DNA of 23,141 nucleotides from Pelagophyceae sp. CCMP2097 (taxonomy: Eukaryota; Sar; Pelagophyceae). Below the pieces are notes generated by a model. The model was not told the origin of the DNA, did not search any database, and worked only from the letters and a program-made list of their open reading frames with translations. Below are positions 8,124 to 17,301 of this stretch, piece by piece. The position numbers and the translations under genes are program-made. Numbering within the stretch: the stretch's first letter is position 1; every line of letters starts with the position of its first letter. Location of the stretch: contig MU657185.1 in assembly GCA_026770575.1 (NCBI GenBank), forward strand, positions 83,208-106,348. The letters are read 5' to 3'.

Positions 8124-11100
8124 ATGGGCACGGAGGCGATCCGCGTCATCGTGCGCGTGCGACCGGCGGCTGCGCACGAGGACGCGGATGCGGTGCGCGT
8201 CCGCGGCGGCGGCGGCGGCGGCGACGAGATCGACGTCGAGTGCTCCAAGGACCGCGCGTGCGTGCATTGCCGCAGCCACCGTTCCTGAATCGCGGGTGCA
8301 GGTTCTCCGCGGCGTTTGACAAGGTGCTCGGCGTCGACGCGTCGCAGGACGACGCCTTTGAATGCATCGAAGCAGTCGTCAACTCGGTGCGGTCGGAAGC
8401 GAGCGTCGAGGCGTGCCGGCTTCGACGCGTGCGTAGGTCGCGGCCGGTTTCAACGCGTGCGTCCTCGCCTACGGTGCCCGCCCGCGTCCTATGCCATGAG
8501 GCGATTGGCAAAGCGGGAAGGCTGGACGATGCGACGACGCGTAGGCCAGACGGGTTCGGGGAAGACGCACACGATGATCGGCAGCGCGGCGGACTTGGGC
8601 GTCGTGCCGCGCGCGATCCAGTGCCTCTTCGACCGCCTGGAGGCGGCGCGCGGTGAGGGCAGCTTTGAGGTCCACGCCTCGTTGCTCCAGATCTACGGCG
8701 AGAAGCTGCAGGACCTGCTCTCGGCCGGCGCGCACGACGATTCCACGCCGCTCAAGGTCCGCGAGGCCAACGGCCCGGCGGCCAAGCGCGGCGCCAAGGC
8801 GCTCTACGTCGCGGGGCTCTCCGAGTACCGCTGCGAGGCCGCCGCAGAGGCCGTGGCGCTGGTGCAGCGCGGCCTGGCGCTGCGGACCGTGAGAGCGACG
8901 AACCGCAACGACGAGAGCTCGCGGTCCCACGCCGTGCTCCAGCTCCGCGCAAAGCCGCGCCCGGACCACCGCACATAGGGATGGGAGAGTCGGGGATCGT
9001 GGCCTTCATAAACGTGCTTCCGGGGCTCACGTCGTTGCCAGGCGTCGAGACGCGCGGCGAGGGCACTCGGCGCGCGAAGCTGTACCTCGTCGACCTCGCC
9101 GGGTCGGAAAAGGCCGCCGCGCTGAGCGACGACGGCCGCAAGGGCGACGGCGGCCGCGCCTTCGCCGAGCACGTCGTGCGTCCTCGTCGTCCCTGAGTGC
9201 TGGGAGTCCCTGGCTGCTGCGCCTTTGCCGCCGCAGGCTCCTCTGCGTAGGCCATCAACCAGTCGCTTTCGACGCTGGGCAACGTCATCTCGGCGCTGGC
9301 CGAGGGCCCGAAGCGACGGCCGCACATCCCGTACCGCGACAGCGTGCTGACGCGGCTGCTGCAGGACGCCCTTGGGGGCAACACGCGCACGGCCGTCATC
9401 GCCTGCGTCGCGCCTTGCAGCGGCAGCGCCGACGAGACGGTCTCGACGCTCAAGTTTGCGGACCGCGCGCGGAGAGTCATGGCGCGCGTCCAGCCCAACC
9501 GAGAAGCAGTGAGTGCAGCCCAACCGCGAAAATGCCGTACGCCATGCCGTACAAAACGCCTTTAGATGGCCGGCAACGAAGCGGCGCTGCTCCGCGCGCT
9601 CCGAAAGGCGCACGACGAGATCGCGCGTCTCAAGCTGGCCCTCGAGCAGGCCCTGGAGGACCGCAGGCCTGCGGAGGAAGGCGCGTTCGTCGCCTTTCAC
9701 AACGACGGCGAAGACGGCGCCGGCGGCGTTGACGGCGCCGTCGACGCTTCGGCGGAGCTGCGATCGTTGCGCGCGGCGAACTCGGCGCTGCGCGTGGAGA
9801 ACGATTTACTTCGGAAGATGGCCGTCTCGGGTGATAAGTCTCCCGACAAGCGCCGCAAGCCTCGCGCGGCGCCGCAGCGCGCGGCGCCGCCGCGGCCGCA
9901 CTCGTCGCACTCGGCGCAGTCTCAGCGGTCTTCAACGCCGCGCCGCGCCGCCGCGGACCGTTCGCTCGGCCGCCTGCTGCGCGACAACGACGACGACCTC
10001 GACGCAGACTTCCCAACCGACTTCGACGAGTGCGTTGTTGTTGCATAGGCAAGGGCGCCGGCCGAGGCGACGCTTCACCCCGCGCCGCAGGCTCCGCGGC
10101 GCTCTGCGCGCGATTGACGAGCTAGCGGCGCCTCTTGGCGGCGGCGCGTTCGGAGACGGCGGCGCCGCCGCGGCTTTGCGCGCCGAGTGCGCGGCGGCGC
10201 TGGCCGGCGGCGGCGGCGGCGCCGTCGTGGGCCTGCTCGAGGCGGAGCAGGTGGACGTCGGCGCCGAGCTGCTCGCAGATCGAGACAACTACGAGCGCAT
10301 CAGACGCGAGCGCTTGGAACTCGAGGCCATGCTCGCCGCCATGGACGCCGGCGACGACGCCGCGCCCGCCAAGGATGACGCGGGCACGAGGCCGCAAGGC
10401 CTCGAGACGTCGGGCACAGCGTCCCTTCAGGTGGCACGGACCGACGGGGGCCTTGTTCACATTCGAAAGAGCGAGCCCTATCCGACGGGGCCTTCTTTAC
10501 ATTCGGGATAGCGAGCTCAGTCCGGCCACGAACCGACGAGCGAGCACGAGGGAACGATGTATTCGAAAGACTCACAGAGCGTGTCTTAGGCCGGAGTGGC
10601 CCGACGGCTCCGGGGCGCGCGAGGGCTCCGCGGCCCGCGAGGCGAAGCGGCGGCGGGCTTTGCGGCCGCCGCCGTCGCCTGCTGCGTTGCCGCGGCGGCC
10701 GAAGCCGGCGCCGGAATCGCGGCCGGACCTGACGGTGGACACGCCCGAGGATTTTGAAGAGGCGCCAGTCCTCCTCGGCGACGGCCGCGACGTCGGCGCG
10801 CGTGTCGAGGTCTTTTCGTTCCGCTTCAACCGTGCCTACGCCGGCGGCGTCGTCGCCTACGATGCGCGGCGGCGCATGCACGCGGTGTTGTACGACACTG
10901 GCGAGAAGCAGTGGCACGACCTGCAAGCAGACAAGCGAGTCACCTGCCTCCGCGCCGGCCTCGGCCGCCAACCGCAGCGCGACGACTCGCCCCTCCCGCC
11001 GCCAACGCCGCTCTCGCTCTCCGCGTTCGTCAAGGCGCCCGGGCGACCGCGGCCGGGATCCAACGGCCGCCACCGGCCGCCCAAAACACCGCAGACGCCC

Positions 11101-11145
11101 ACGCTCGCAAACGCCGCCTCGTCGCCCTACCTCCGCGGGCCCTGA
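8124..11145 (+). CDS. Kinesin-like motor protein with C-terminal Tudor-like domain
   Basis: Nine exons join in frame to about 794 residues: 8124-8257, 8302-8386, 8437-8473, 8545-8946, 9042-9172, 9251-9508, 9566-10029, 10091-10408 and 10590-11145. The motor is N-terminal: IRVIVRVRP at 6-14, P-loop [12 protein letters not shown] at 84-95, switch [11 protein letters not shown] at 205-214, switch [10 protein letters not shown] at 235-242, then [16 protein letters not shown] and [10 protein letters not shown] before the neck. It should hydrolyse ATP and move along or remodel microtubules. A coiled-coil stretch follows ([18 protein letters not shown]). Residues of about 678-725 resemble a Tudor/agenet barrel ([32 protein letters not shown]). 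Intron 4 needs a GC donor (GCGCAA) to restore the conserved LQLRVE junction. The last junction (GTCGGG to TTAG) is the least certain, and it decides whether the Tudor-like part belongs to the kinesin. The kinesin subfamily cannot be assigned by eye. Confidence 0.88.
10441..10521. repeat. Degenerate tandem repeat in last kinesin intron
   Basis: Two units of about 41 bp begin at 10441 and 10482, each CCGACGGGG, then CCTT, then TTACATTCG-like and AGCGAGC blocks, with several substitutions. A further fragment (ATTCGAAAGA) recurs near 10561. The sequence is not protein-like and supports an intron here. Confidence 0.55.
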
Positions 11146-11281
11146 GGTGTCTCTTCGGAGCCGCCGACGGGCCGGCCAAATGTTTCGACCGTCGACGCGG
11201 ATTTTTACGTAAAATCGCCTCGGACGGTCCTCCGCGCGCCGGGCGCGACAGTCTCGGGTTCGTCTGTTCGGTCGGCGGCTT

Positions 11282-14200
11282 TCAGGGTGCCCACTCGACT
11301 TCGTCGTCGAAGGCAAAGGGGTCTGCGGGCGTCGCGGTCTTCTTCGCGGACGGCGGCGCCGGCGCAGACGGCGGCGTCGGTTTCGCGGCGGCGGCGCGCG
11401 GCGGCGCCGGCGACGCGGACGACCGCTGCGAGGTGGCCGAGGCGCGCGGCCGCTTGGAAGGCAGGGACGCGCTGCCTCGGCTGCCGTCGCTGTCGTCGTT
11501 GTACTTTGGAGCAGAGGCCCTTCTGCGAGGCGGTGGCTTCTTCGCCGCGACGGCGCTCTTGTCGCTCATGTCGCTCACGCCGCCGTCGTCGTCGTCGTCG
11601 TCGTCGTCGTCGGATGGCGCCGACTTGCGCTTCGGAGTCTTTCCGGCTTTCCCAGCGGACTTTGGCGCGACGGACGCCTTGGCCGCGGCCGTCTTGGCCG
11701 CCGGCTTGGCTTTGGCCTTGGGCTCGGCGCCGTCGGCGTTGGACGATGCCAGGACCATGGCCTTGAACCATGCCTTTGTCTCGGGCGTCGACGACAAATC
11801 CGCGCCTGCGAACTCGCCCTCGACGCGCAGCCGCAGCTGCTTCAGCGTCAACGAGTCGTCGGCGGCAATACACGCCTCGATGGCCGTCTGCATGCGGCGC
11901 TTCACCGCGGCTGTCAGCGTCAGCGCCGCATTCGCCTCCGTCGAGCCGAAAGCCGCCGGCGAGGCGCCGTCGCGCGCCGCCGGCGAGGCGCGGGCCGCGT
12001 CCGACGGCCGCTTCGCGCTCTTCTTGGCGCTCGCCTCGCCGCTCAAAAAGTCACTTTTCGAGGCCGAATCGAGGCGCCGTCTTTCGAGGCGCCCTTCGAG
12101 GACGGCGGGAGCGTCGCCCGATTTGCGGCGGGCCGCAGTCTTCTTGGCTGGCGCCTCCTCGAACTCGCTGTCGTCGTCGTCGTCGGCCTCGTCGACGGAC
12201 GAATCCCGCGCGGCCTTCTTCCGCGGCGGCGCCTTCTTCGTCACGCTCTTGTCGACGAAGACGACGTCGCTGCCGTCGTCGTCGTCGTCTTCCGCGTACT
12301 TGGGCGTCGCGGACCGCTTGCGCGGCGGCGGCTTGCGCTGCTCGGCGGCGTCGTCCGAAGCATCGCTCGCGTCGTCGCTGTCGGACGCGGCCCCGGAAAG
12401 GCTCTTCTTCTTGGACGCGGGCGCAGGCTTGGCCGGCGCCTTTTCCGGAGCGGCCTTTTTCGCGCGCGGCGCGCGGGCGGCGGGTTTCAGCGCCTCTGCG
12501 GTCTCGGGCCGCTGCGCCTTTAACGTTTCGACTTTCTTTCTGGGCTTTTTCGCGGCTCGGCCGTCGTCCTCGTCGTCAAACTCAAAGCCTCGCCGCCCTT
12601 TTGCGGCGCCGTGCGGCATACGCGGGCGGTGGAAGGCGCCGGCGTCGAAGCAGTCGAGCGCGAGGCGGAGGACGAAGAGCGGCTGCGGGATGTCTCCGCC
12701 AAACTGCGTGCACCGCCGCGCGTCGATGCGCACCGCCGCGCCCGTGGCGGCATCGTCGCCCGCGCCGTCGACGGCCGACGAGTCGAGGCGGTCCACGGCG
12801 CGCCGGAGGTCGGCGTCGAGCGTCGCCTGCGACATCTCGGACACACCCCCGAGGCGCCGCCGCAGTTTTACGCGCTCCGCGGCGTAGGCTGCGTCGGCGG
12901 CGTCGTCATCGTCGCTGCCGCCATCCGCGTCGCCGCCGCCGGCCGCGAGGGGCCCGAGGACGTGCCAGAGCGCGGAAGCCACGTCGGGCACGTACCTGAG
13001 CAGATTCTTCTTCCGAGTCTTGCCCTCCTTGGCCTGCGCGCGCCGCAGCAGCTGCGCCTTGAGCTGCTGCCCGCAATGCTGCAGCGCCATCTTGACCTGC
13101 GATGTTTTCGATGGTGGTCCAGGTCTTGCACATTCCACATTCCACATTCAAGCAAGCGGGCGTACTGCGTCGTGGATCTCCGTCGCGTCCTCGCCGATGT
13201 ACTCCTTTGACGTGCCCTTGAAGGGCACCCGGGTCGAGACCTAGGTGCCCGGATCACGACGCTCGGCAACACGGGTGTTCATCGTATTGCTGCTTGCCCT
13301 GGGCGGGTCTGCAGCTTCCATCATGCATCGTGGCGCCGCGCCCTCGGAGGATGCCCACTTTCGGAGGGTGGCCGCTTTGTATCGAGGGTTCGCCGGACGC
13401 GGGCCTTGGACGAGCGAGACGAAGACGCCGACGCGCTCTTTTTTCGGGTCAATCTTGTAGTTGGCCCACCGCACCTTCGTCTTCGCCACGCGCGTCGCCA
13501 CGTCGGCGCCGCCTGCGCGTCACGGATTCAGGAAAGAGGGGCATCCGCAAGAACGTGGCAGAGGCAGCAAACGCCGCCAGAACGGCGACTCCGGCCGGGC
13601 TCCAGACTCGTTGGAGTACCTTCGAAGAGGAGCGGGATGCGGTTGGCGAAGCGGTGGACGTGGAGCGTCTCTGCGTCTTGGAGTCCGTCGCCGCCGATGC
13701 TGACCGCGGCCTCGACGAGGAACGGGTGGCCGGCGTGGACGCCGGGTTTCGACATGGCGTACGTGGCGACAAAGTCGGGCCGCAGCTCCTTTGTGATGCC
13801 GAGGCGCAGGTTGTACTCGCCGACGGGAGAGAGGCACGAGCCGTCGGGGGGCGGGAACACGGTCACCTCCTTGAGCAGGCGCGTCAGCCTTGCCACGCGC
13901 GTCACGTCCTTGGCCATGGCCTTTGGCACCTCGTCAAGGCCGAAGCCGCCGCCGGCCTCGGTGAGCACGCGCCGCGCCAGCGCCGGCGTGATGGACGAGA
14001 GCTCGCCCTTTGCGAGAAAGTCGACGAGCGTGGCGTGCTTCGACCGCCTTAGGAGCTGCTGCACCAGCAGCTCGTCGACGGCCGACGGGTGGATGCCCGT
14101 CTGCTTGGGCAGCGGCGGCAGCTTGGTCGTCCGCCGCTCGAAGTTTAGCGAGAGGTCGCGCTTTCGAGAAGCGGGGTCCGTCCCGTCGGCGGAAAACGTC

Positions 14201-15314
14201 AGCGCGAGCGCCGCATAGGGCGTGATGATGGCCAGCTGCTGCAGGTACGTCGTGATGCGCGACTTGTATGCGGACCAGGCGCCGCCCACGGTCACCGTGA
14301 GCTCGGTGCCGCGCCACCGCGTCGGGTTTGGTAAAGCCTCGTCCTCGATGATGCACGGCTCGTTCTTGTGGATGTCAATGTCCAAAACGACGCGCGACAT
14401 CGTCGCCGCGCCGTCGCCTTCGCCGTCGTCGCCCGAGGCTCTCGACCTCGAGCCGGCCACGGCCGACTTGACGAGGATCGGGAGACCAGACGACTTTTTC
14501 GCCCAGATCAAAGCCATTTTCGCCCCGAGGCCGAACTTGCCGCGCGTCTGCCGCACGCCGTACTTGGAACCCGCCAGCACGCGGCCTAATATGACGCGTG
14601 GCCGCCGAAACGGGCGCCGCGCGGCTGCGCACCGAGCGCGTCCGGGATCTGCTCGCGGCGCATACCGCAGCCGTTGTCCCGGCAGGTGACGCGGTAGTAC
14701 ATGAGCGCCTTGCGACCCGAGGCCTTGTCCTCCTTGTCCGGTTCGTCGCCGTCGACGGCCTTCTTTTTCTTCTTGCCGTTCGAAGCCTTCTCCTCGCAAA
14801 ACAGCGTCTCGTCGACGCGGTCCGCGATGCGGCTCATGCCCCGCTCCGCGTCCAGCGTCTTCTGAGACAACTCCTCGATCTAAAGGAAAGGCCGTGGGAC
14901 GCACGCCACAGCTCGAGGCGAACAAAGCGAGGTCAAGTCACGGGGGCGCACCGTCAGCACGATGGTCGGCGGCACGCCGATGGACTCGGCCGCCTAACGC
15001 TTTCTTCAAATGTCGGCTCGGCGCCGGCAAAGGGCGCCGCGACGCGCGTCGAGCGAGTTCTCCACGAGCTCGCGGATCGTCGTGTACCTGCGCGGCCGCA
15101 CGTCTTGCACACCATCGGAGCGCACGGATCCGACGATTGAGAGGACCAGCACGACGCGCGCTCGCCCTCTCGATTTGCGACAGGGCCGGGACGCGGGTTG
15201 GCGCAGTGACTTGCCCGGATTGTCAAAGCCAGCAATGTTTTGGTTCTCCGTAAAGAACTCCGCCGCAGACTTGATCTGCAGCACCTCGCCGCGGCCCGTT
15301 GAGATCGTCGCCAT
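11282..15314 (-). CDS. TOP6B: DNA topoisomerase VI subunit B with long charged C-terminal tail
   Basis: Eight exons join in frame to 1129 residues: 15314-15211, 15087-15048, 14993-14952, 14879-14633, 14585-13620, 13512-13412, 13240-13166 and 13096-11282. This is the ATPase subunit of the type IIB topoisomerase that passes one duplex through another. In plants it drives endoreduplication; the catalytic A subunit is not in this window. The GHKL site is intact: N-box RELVENSLDAAES (Glu44, Asn45), CRDNGCGM at 128-135, and TRGKFGLGAKMAL at 158-170. The transducer contains VHRFANRIPLLFE, NYKIDPKKERVGVFVS and VKMALQHCGQQLKAQL; a FVLRLALDC stretch near 690 closes the part expected for plant-type TOP6B. 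About 430 further residues are Lys/Ser/Asp-rich, with a DEK-C-like helical segment at about 910-970 (LTLTAAVKRRM to ETKAWFKAMV). Intron 2 needs a GC donor (GCGCGT). Introns are 47-171 bp. Confidence 0.94.
11584..11611. repeat. GTC/GAC trinucleotide microsatellite in TOP6B
   Basis: A pure run of nine GTC triplets on the plus strand encodes the longest Asp run in the charged tail of TOP6B on the minus strand. Shorter GTC runs occur at about 12170 and 12275. Length variation among strains is likely. Confidence 0.85.
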
Positions 15315-15658
15315 GCCGCCGCCGAGACGATATCAGGCCGCCGAGGCGAGGCCCGCCGCCGCAAGCCGACTCAAGTTGTTCAAAACGATACGATTTTACA
15401 AAAGCCTTTTCAAAATCGCAAACAAGTCTGAAAGAAACTAGGAATTCCTAGGCGGCCACCGCGGCGGGCGCCGCTCCCGCGCCTATGCTGGCCGCCAGTG
15501 TTTACGGAGCTGGCGGACCTTGCACAACTAGCGTCCGTTGTTGTTCTCTACCGGACCGCCGCACTTGGATCAAGTCCTCCTTACCGCCCTGACTTCAGCA
15601 CAAATCCAATTCCTATCGCCAGCGATAGTCGCGCCTCCGATCGAGTCGGCCCTCCGCG
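15315..15658. promoter_or_regulatory. Divergent intergenic region between TOP6B and the L1-domain gene
   Basis: These 344 bp separate two divergently transcribed genes and must hold both promoters. The middle (15360-15440) is clearly AT-richer than the surroundings. It ends in a perfect 14-bp palindrome, CTAGGAATTCCTAG, at 15438-15451. A second inverted repeat with 7-bp arms, CTATCGC and GCGATAG around 2 nt, lies at 15613-15628, 31 bp upstream of the plus-strand start codon. Either could be a factor-binding site; no factor is recognised. Confidence 0.4.
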
Positions 15659-17189
15659 ATGTCGACGTCGACGGTGAAGAAGCTGGCGAAGAAGCCCGTC
15701 CCGGCGGTGGAGAACCTGCTGGACCGCGCCACCGTCGAGTCGGCGGTGCGCGCGCTGTTTGCGCACAAGAAGCGTTCGGAAGGCGACGCGCTCGACCTCT
15801 CCACGGAGATGCTCACGCTCCAGCTCGGCCTCAAGAAGTCGCCGACCGAACCCAGCCCCAAGCAACGTGAGTCCACCACAGATGCAGGCGCCGCCGGGGG
15901 CGCCGCGGGAGCGCGGACGCGGCGGGTCCCGCGACGGTCCGAGGGATGCCGATTTCTCAGGCGCGGTGGCGCTGCCGCACCCGATCTACGGCGAGGCCTC
16001 GGCGTGCCTCTTCGTCAAGGACGCGGACAAGCCGTGGATCCGCGCCTTGGTGACTGAGGGCGTGGCGCCCGGTTCCAAGGAGGCGCAGGTGGCCCTGGAC
16101 GGCACGCGCGCTGCCAAGCGCGCGCGGCGCGCGGACCCCGTGCGCTCGGCGGGCGCGGGCGCGGCGGGCGACAAGACGCAGGTGGAAAAGGTCATCTCGC
16201 TGGCCAAGCTGCGCACGTCGTACGCGCGCTTCCAGGCGCGGCGCGAGCTCCGAGACTCGTACGACCTCTTCTTCGCCGACGAGCGCATCCTGCCCATGCT
16301 CGGCAAGGCGCTGGGGTCCACCTTCTTCACGAAGAAGAAGCAGCCCATCTCGCTCAACTGCACGCGGCCCGAGTCGCTGCCGGGGCAAATCTCCGCCGCG
16401 TTGAAGTCGGCGACGGTGGTGCTGCGGTCGGGCACGTGCGTCTCCGTGGCGCTGGCGCACACGGACATGGACCTGGACGCCGTCGTGGACAACGTCCTTG
16501 CGGGGTGCAACGATTTGATCAAAAGCCATATTCCGAAGAAATGGAGCAATGTCCAGTCCGTCTCGCTCAAGCTGCCGCAGTCGACGTCGCTGCCCATCTA
16601 CTCGTCGCTGCCCCAGGCCGCCGACGCGGAGGCCCTCGCCAAGTTCGCGCTGGCGCAGAAGAACGTGCAGGCGGCCAAGGACGCTGCTAAGGCGAAAAAG
16701 GCCGATGAAGCCGCCTCCAAGAAGTCCAAGAAGGCCGCCGACGACGACGACGACGAGGACTGGCCCGAGATCGCCGCCGGCGACGCGCCCGCGGCGAACA
16801 AGCGCGCCAAGACGGCGGGCGACGCGCCCGCGGCGAACAAGCGCGCCAAGACGGCGGACGCCGAGCCGAAGAACCCGCGCAAGCGCGTCGTCCCGCCTAA
16901 GGACGACGCCGCGCCCGCCGAGCCCGCGGCGGCGGCGGCCGAGCCCGCGGCGGCGGCGAAGAAGCGCAAGGTGCAGCCGAAGAAGGCTACCGCGGCCAAG
17001 GCCGCCGAGCCGCTCGAGACGGCCTCGGCATCCTCTGCAAAGAAGGCCAAGAAGAGCCCCGCCAAGAGCCCCGTCTCCGCGTCCAAGTCCGTCGACGCCT
17101 CCCCGAAGCGACCGCCGGCGGCCAAGGGCAAGAGCCCCGCCAAGAGCCCCGCTTCGGCGTCAAAGAAGCAGAAAACGGCCAAGGCGTGA
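15659..17189 (+). CDS. Ribosomal L1-domain nucleolar protein (RSL1D1/Cic1-like)
   Basis: Two exons, 15659-15866 and 15961-17189, are joined across a 94-bp intron (donor GTGAGT, acceptor TTTCTCAG) to give 478 residues. The first 70 residues are helical and basic. Residues of about 70-285 have the features of the ribosomal protein L1 fold as found in ribosome-biogenesis factors: IPLPHPI-like VALPHPIYG, CLFVKDADKPWI, SLAKLRTSYARF, DLFFADERILPML, and a C-terminal strand block SVSLKLPQSTSLPIY. Relatives act in the nucleolus in pre-rRNA processing and large-subunit assembly. The last 190 residues are low-complexity: an acidic DDDDDEDW patch, two exact copies of a 13-residue GDAPAANKRAKTA unit, Lys/Arg clusters suitable as nuclear or nucleolar signals, and SPAKSP repeats reminiscent of histone H1 tails. 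It is divergent from TOP6B and converges on the next gene with a 112-bp gap. Confidence 0.86.
16779..16856. repeat. 39-bp tandem duplication within the L1-domain gene
   Basis: Two in-frame 39-bp units begin at 16779 and 16818 and encode the same 13 residues. Because the nucleotide copies are virtually identical, the duplication looks recent, or is maintained by slippage. Confidence 0.85.
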
Positions 17190-17301
17190 AGCCCGCGGCA
17201 CCTGGCAGAGGCACGGGATTTAGGAACTAAGGAAGCCGGTTCAACGAACCGCCTGGCCCGCGCCGATCCTTTGAACGAGGGGGGGAACTCGGCGGTGGCG
17301 G

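Noticed and set aside
10911..12887. 658-codon plus-strand frame
   Set aside because: The antisense of the TOP6B tail; Ala/Ser/Phe repeats arise from reading GTC and GCC runs on the wrong strand.
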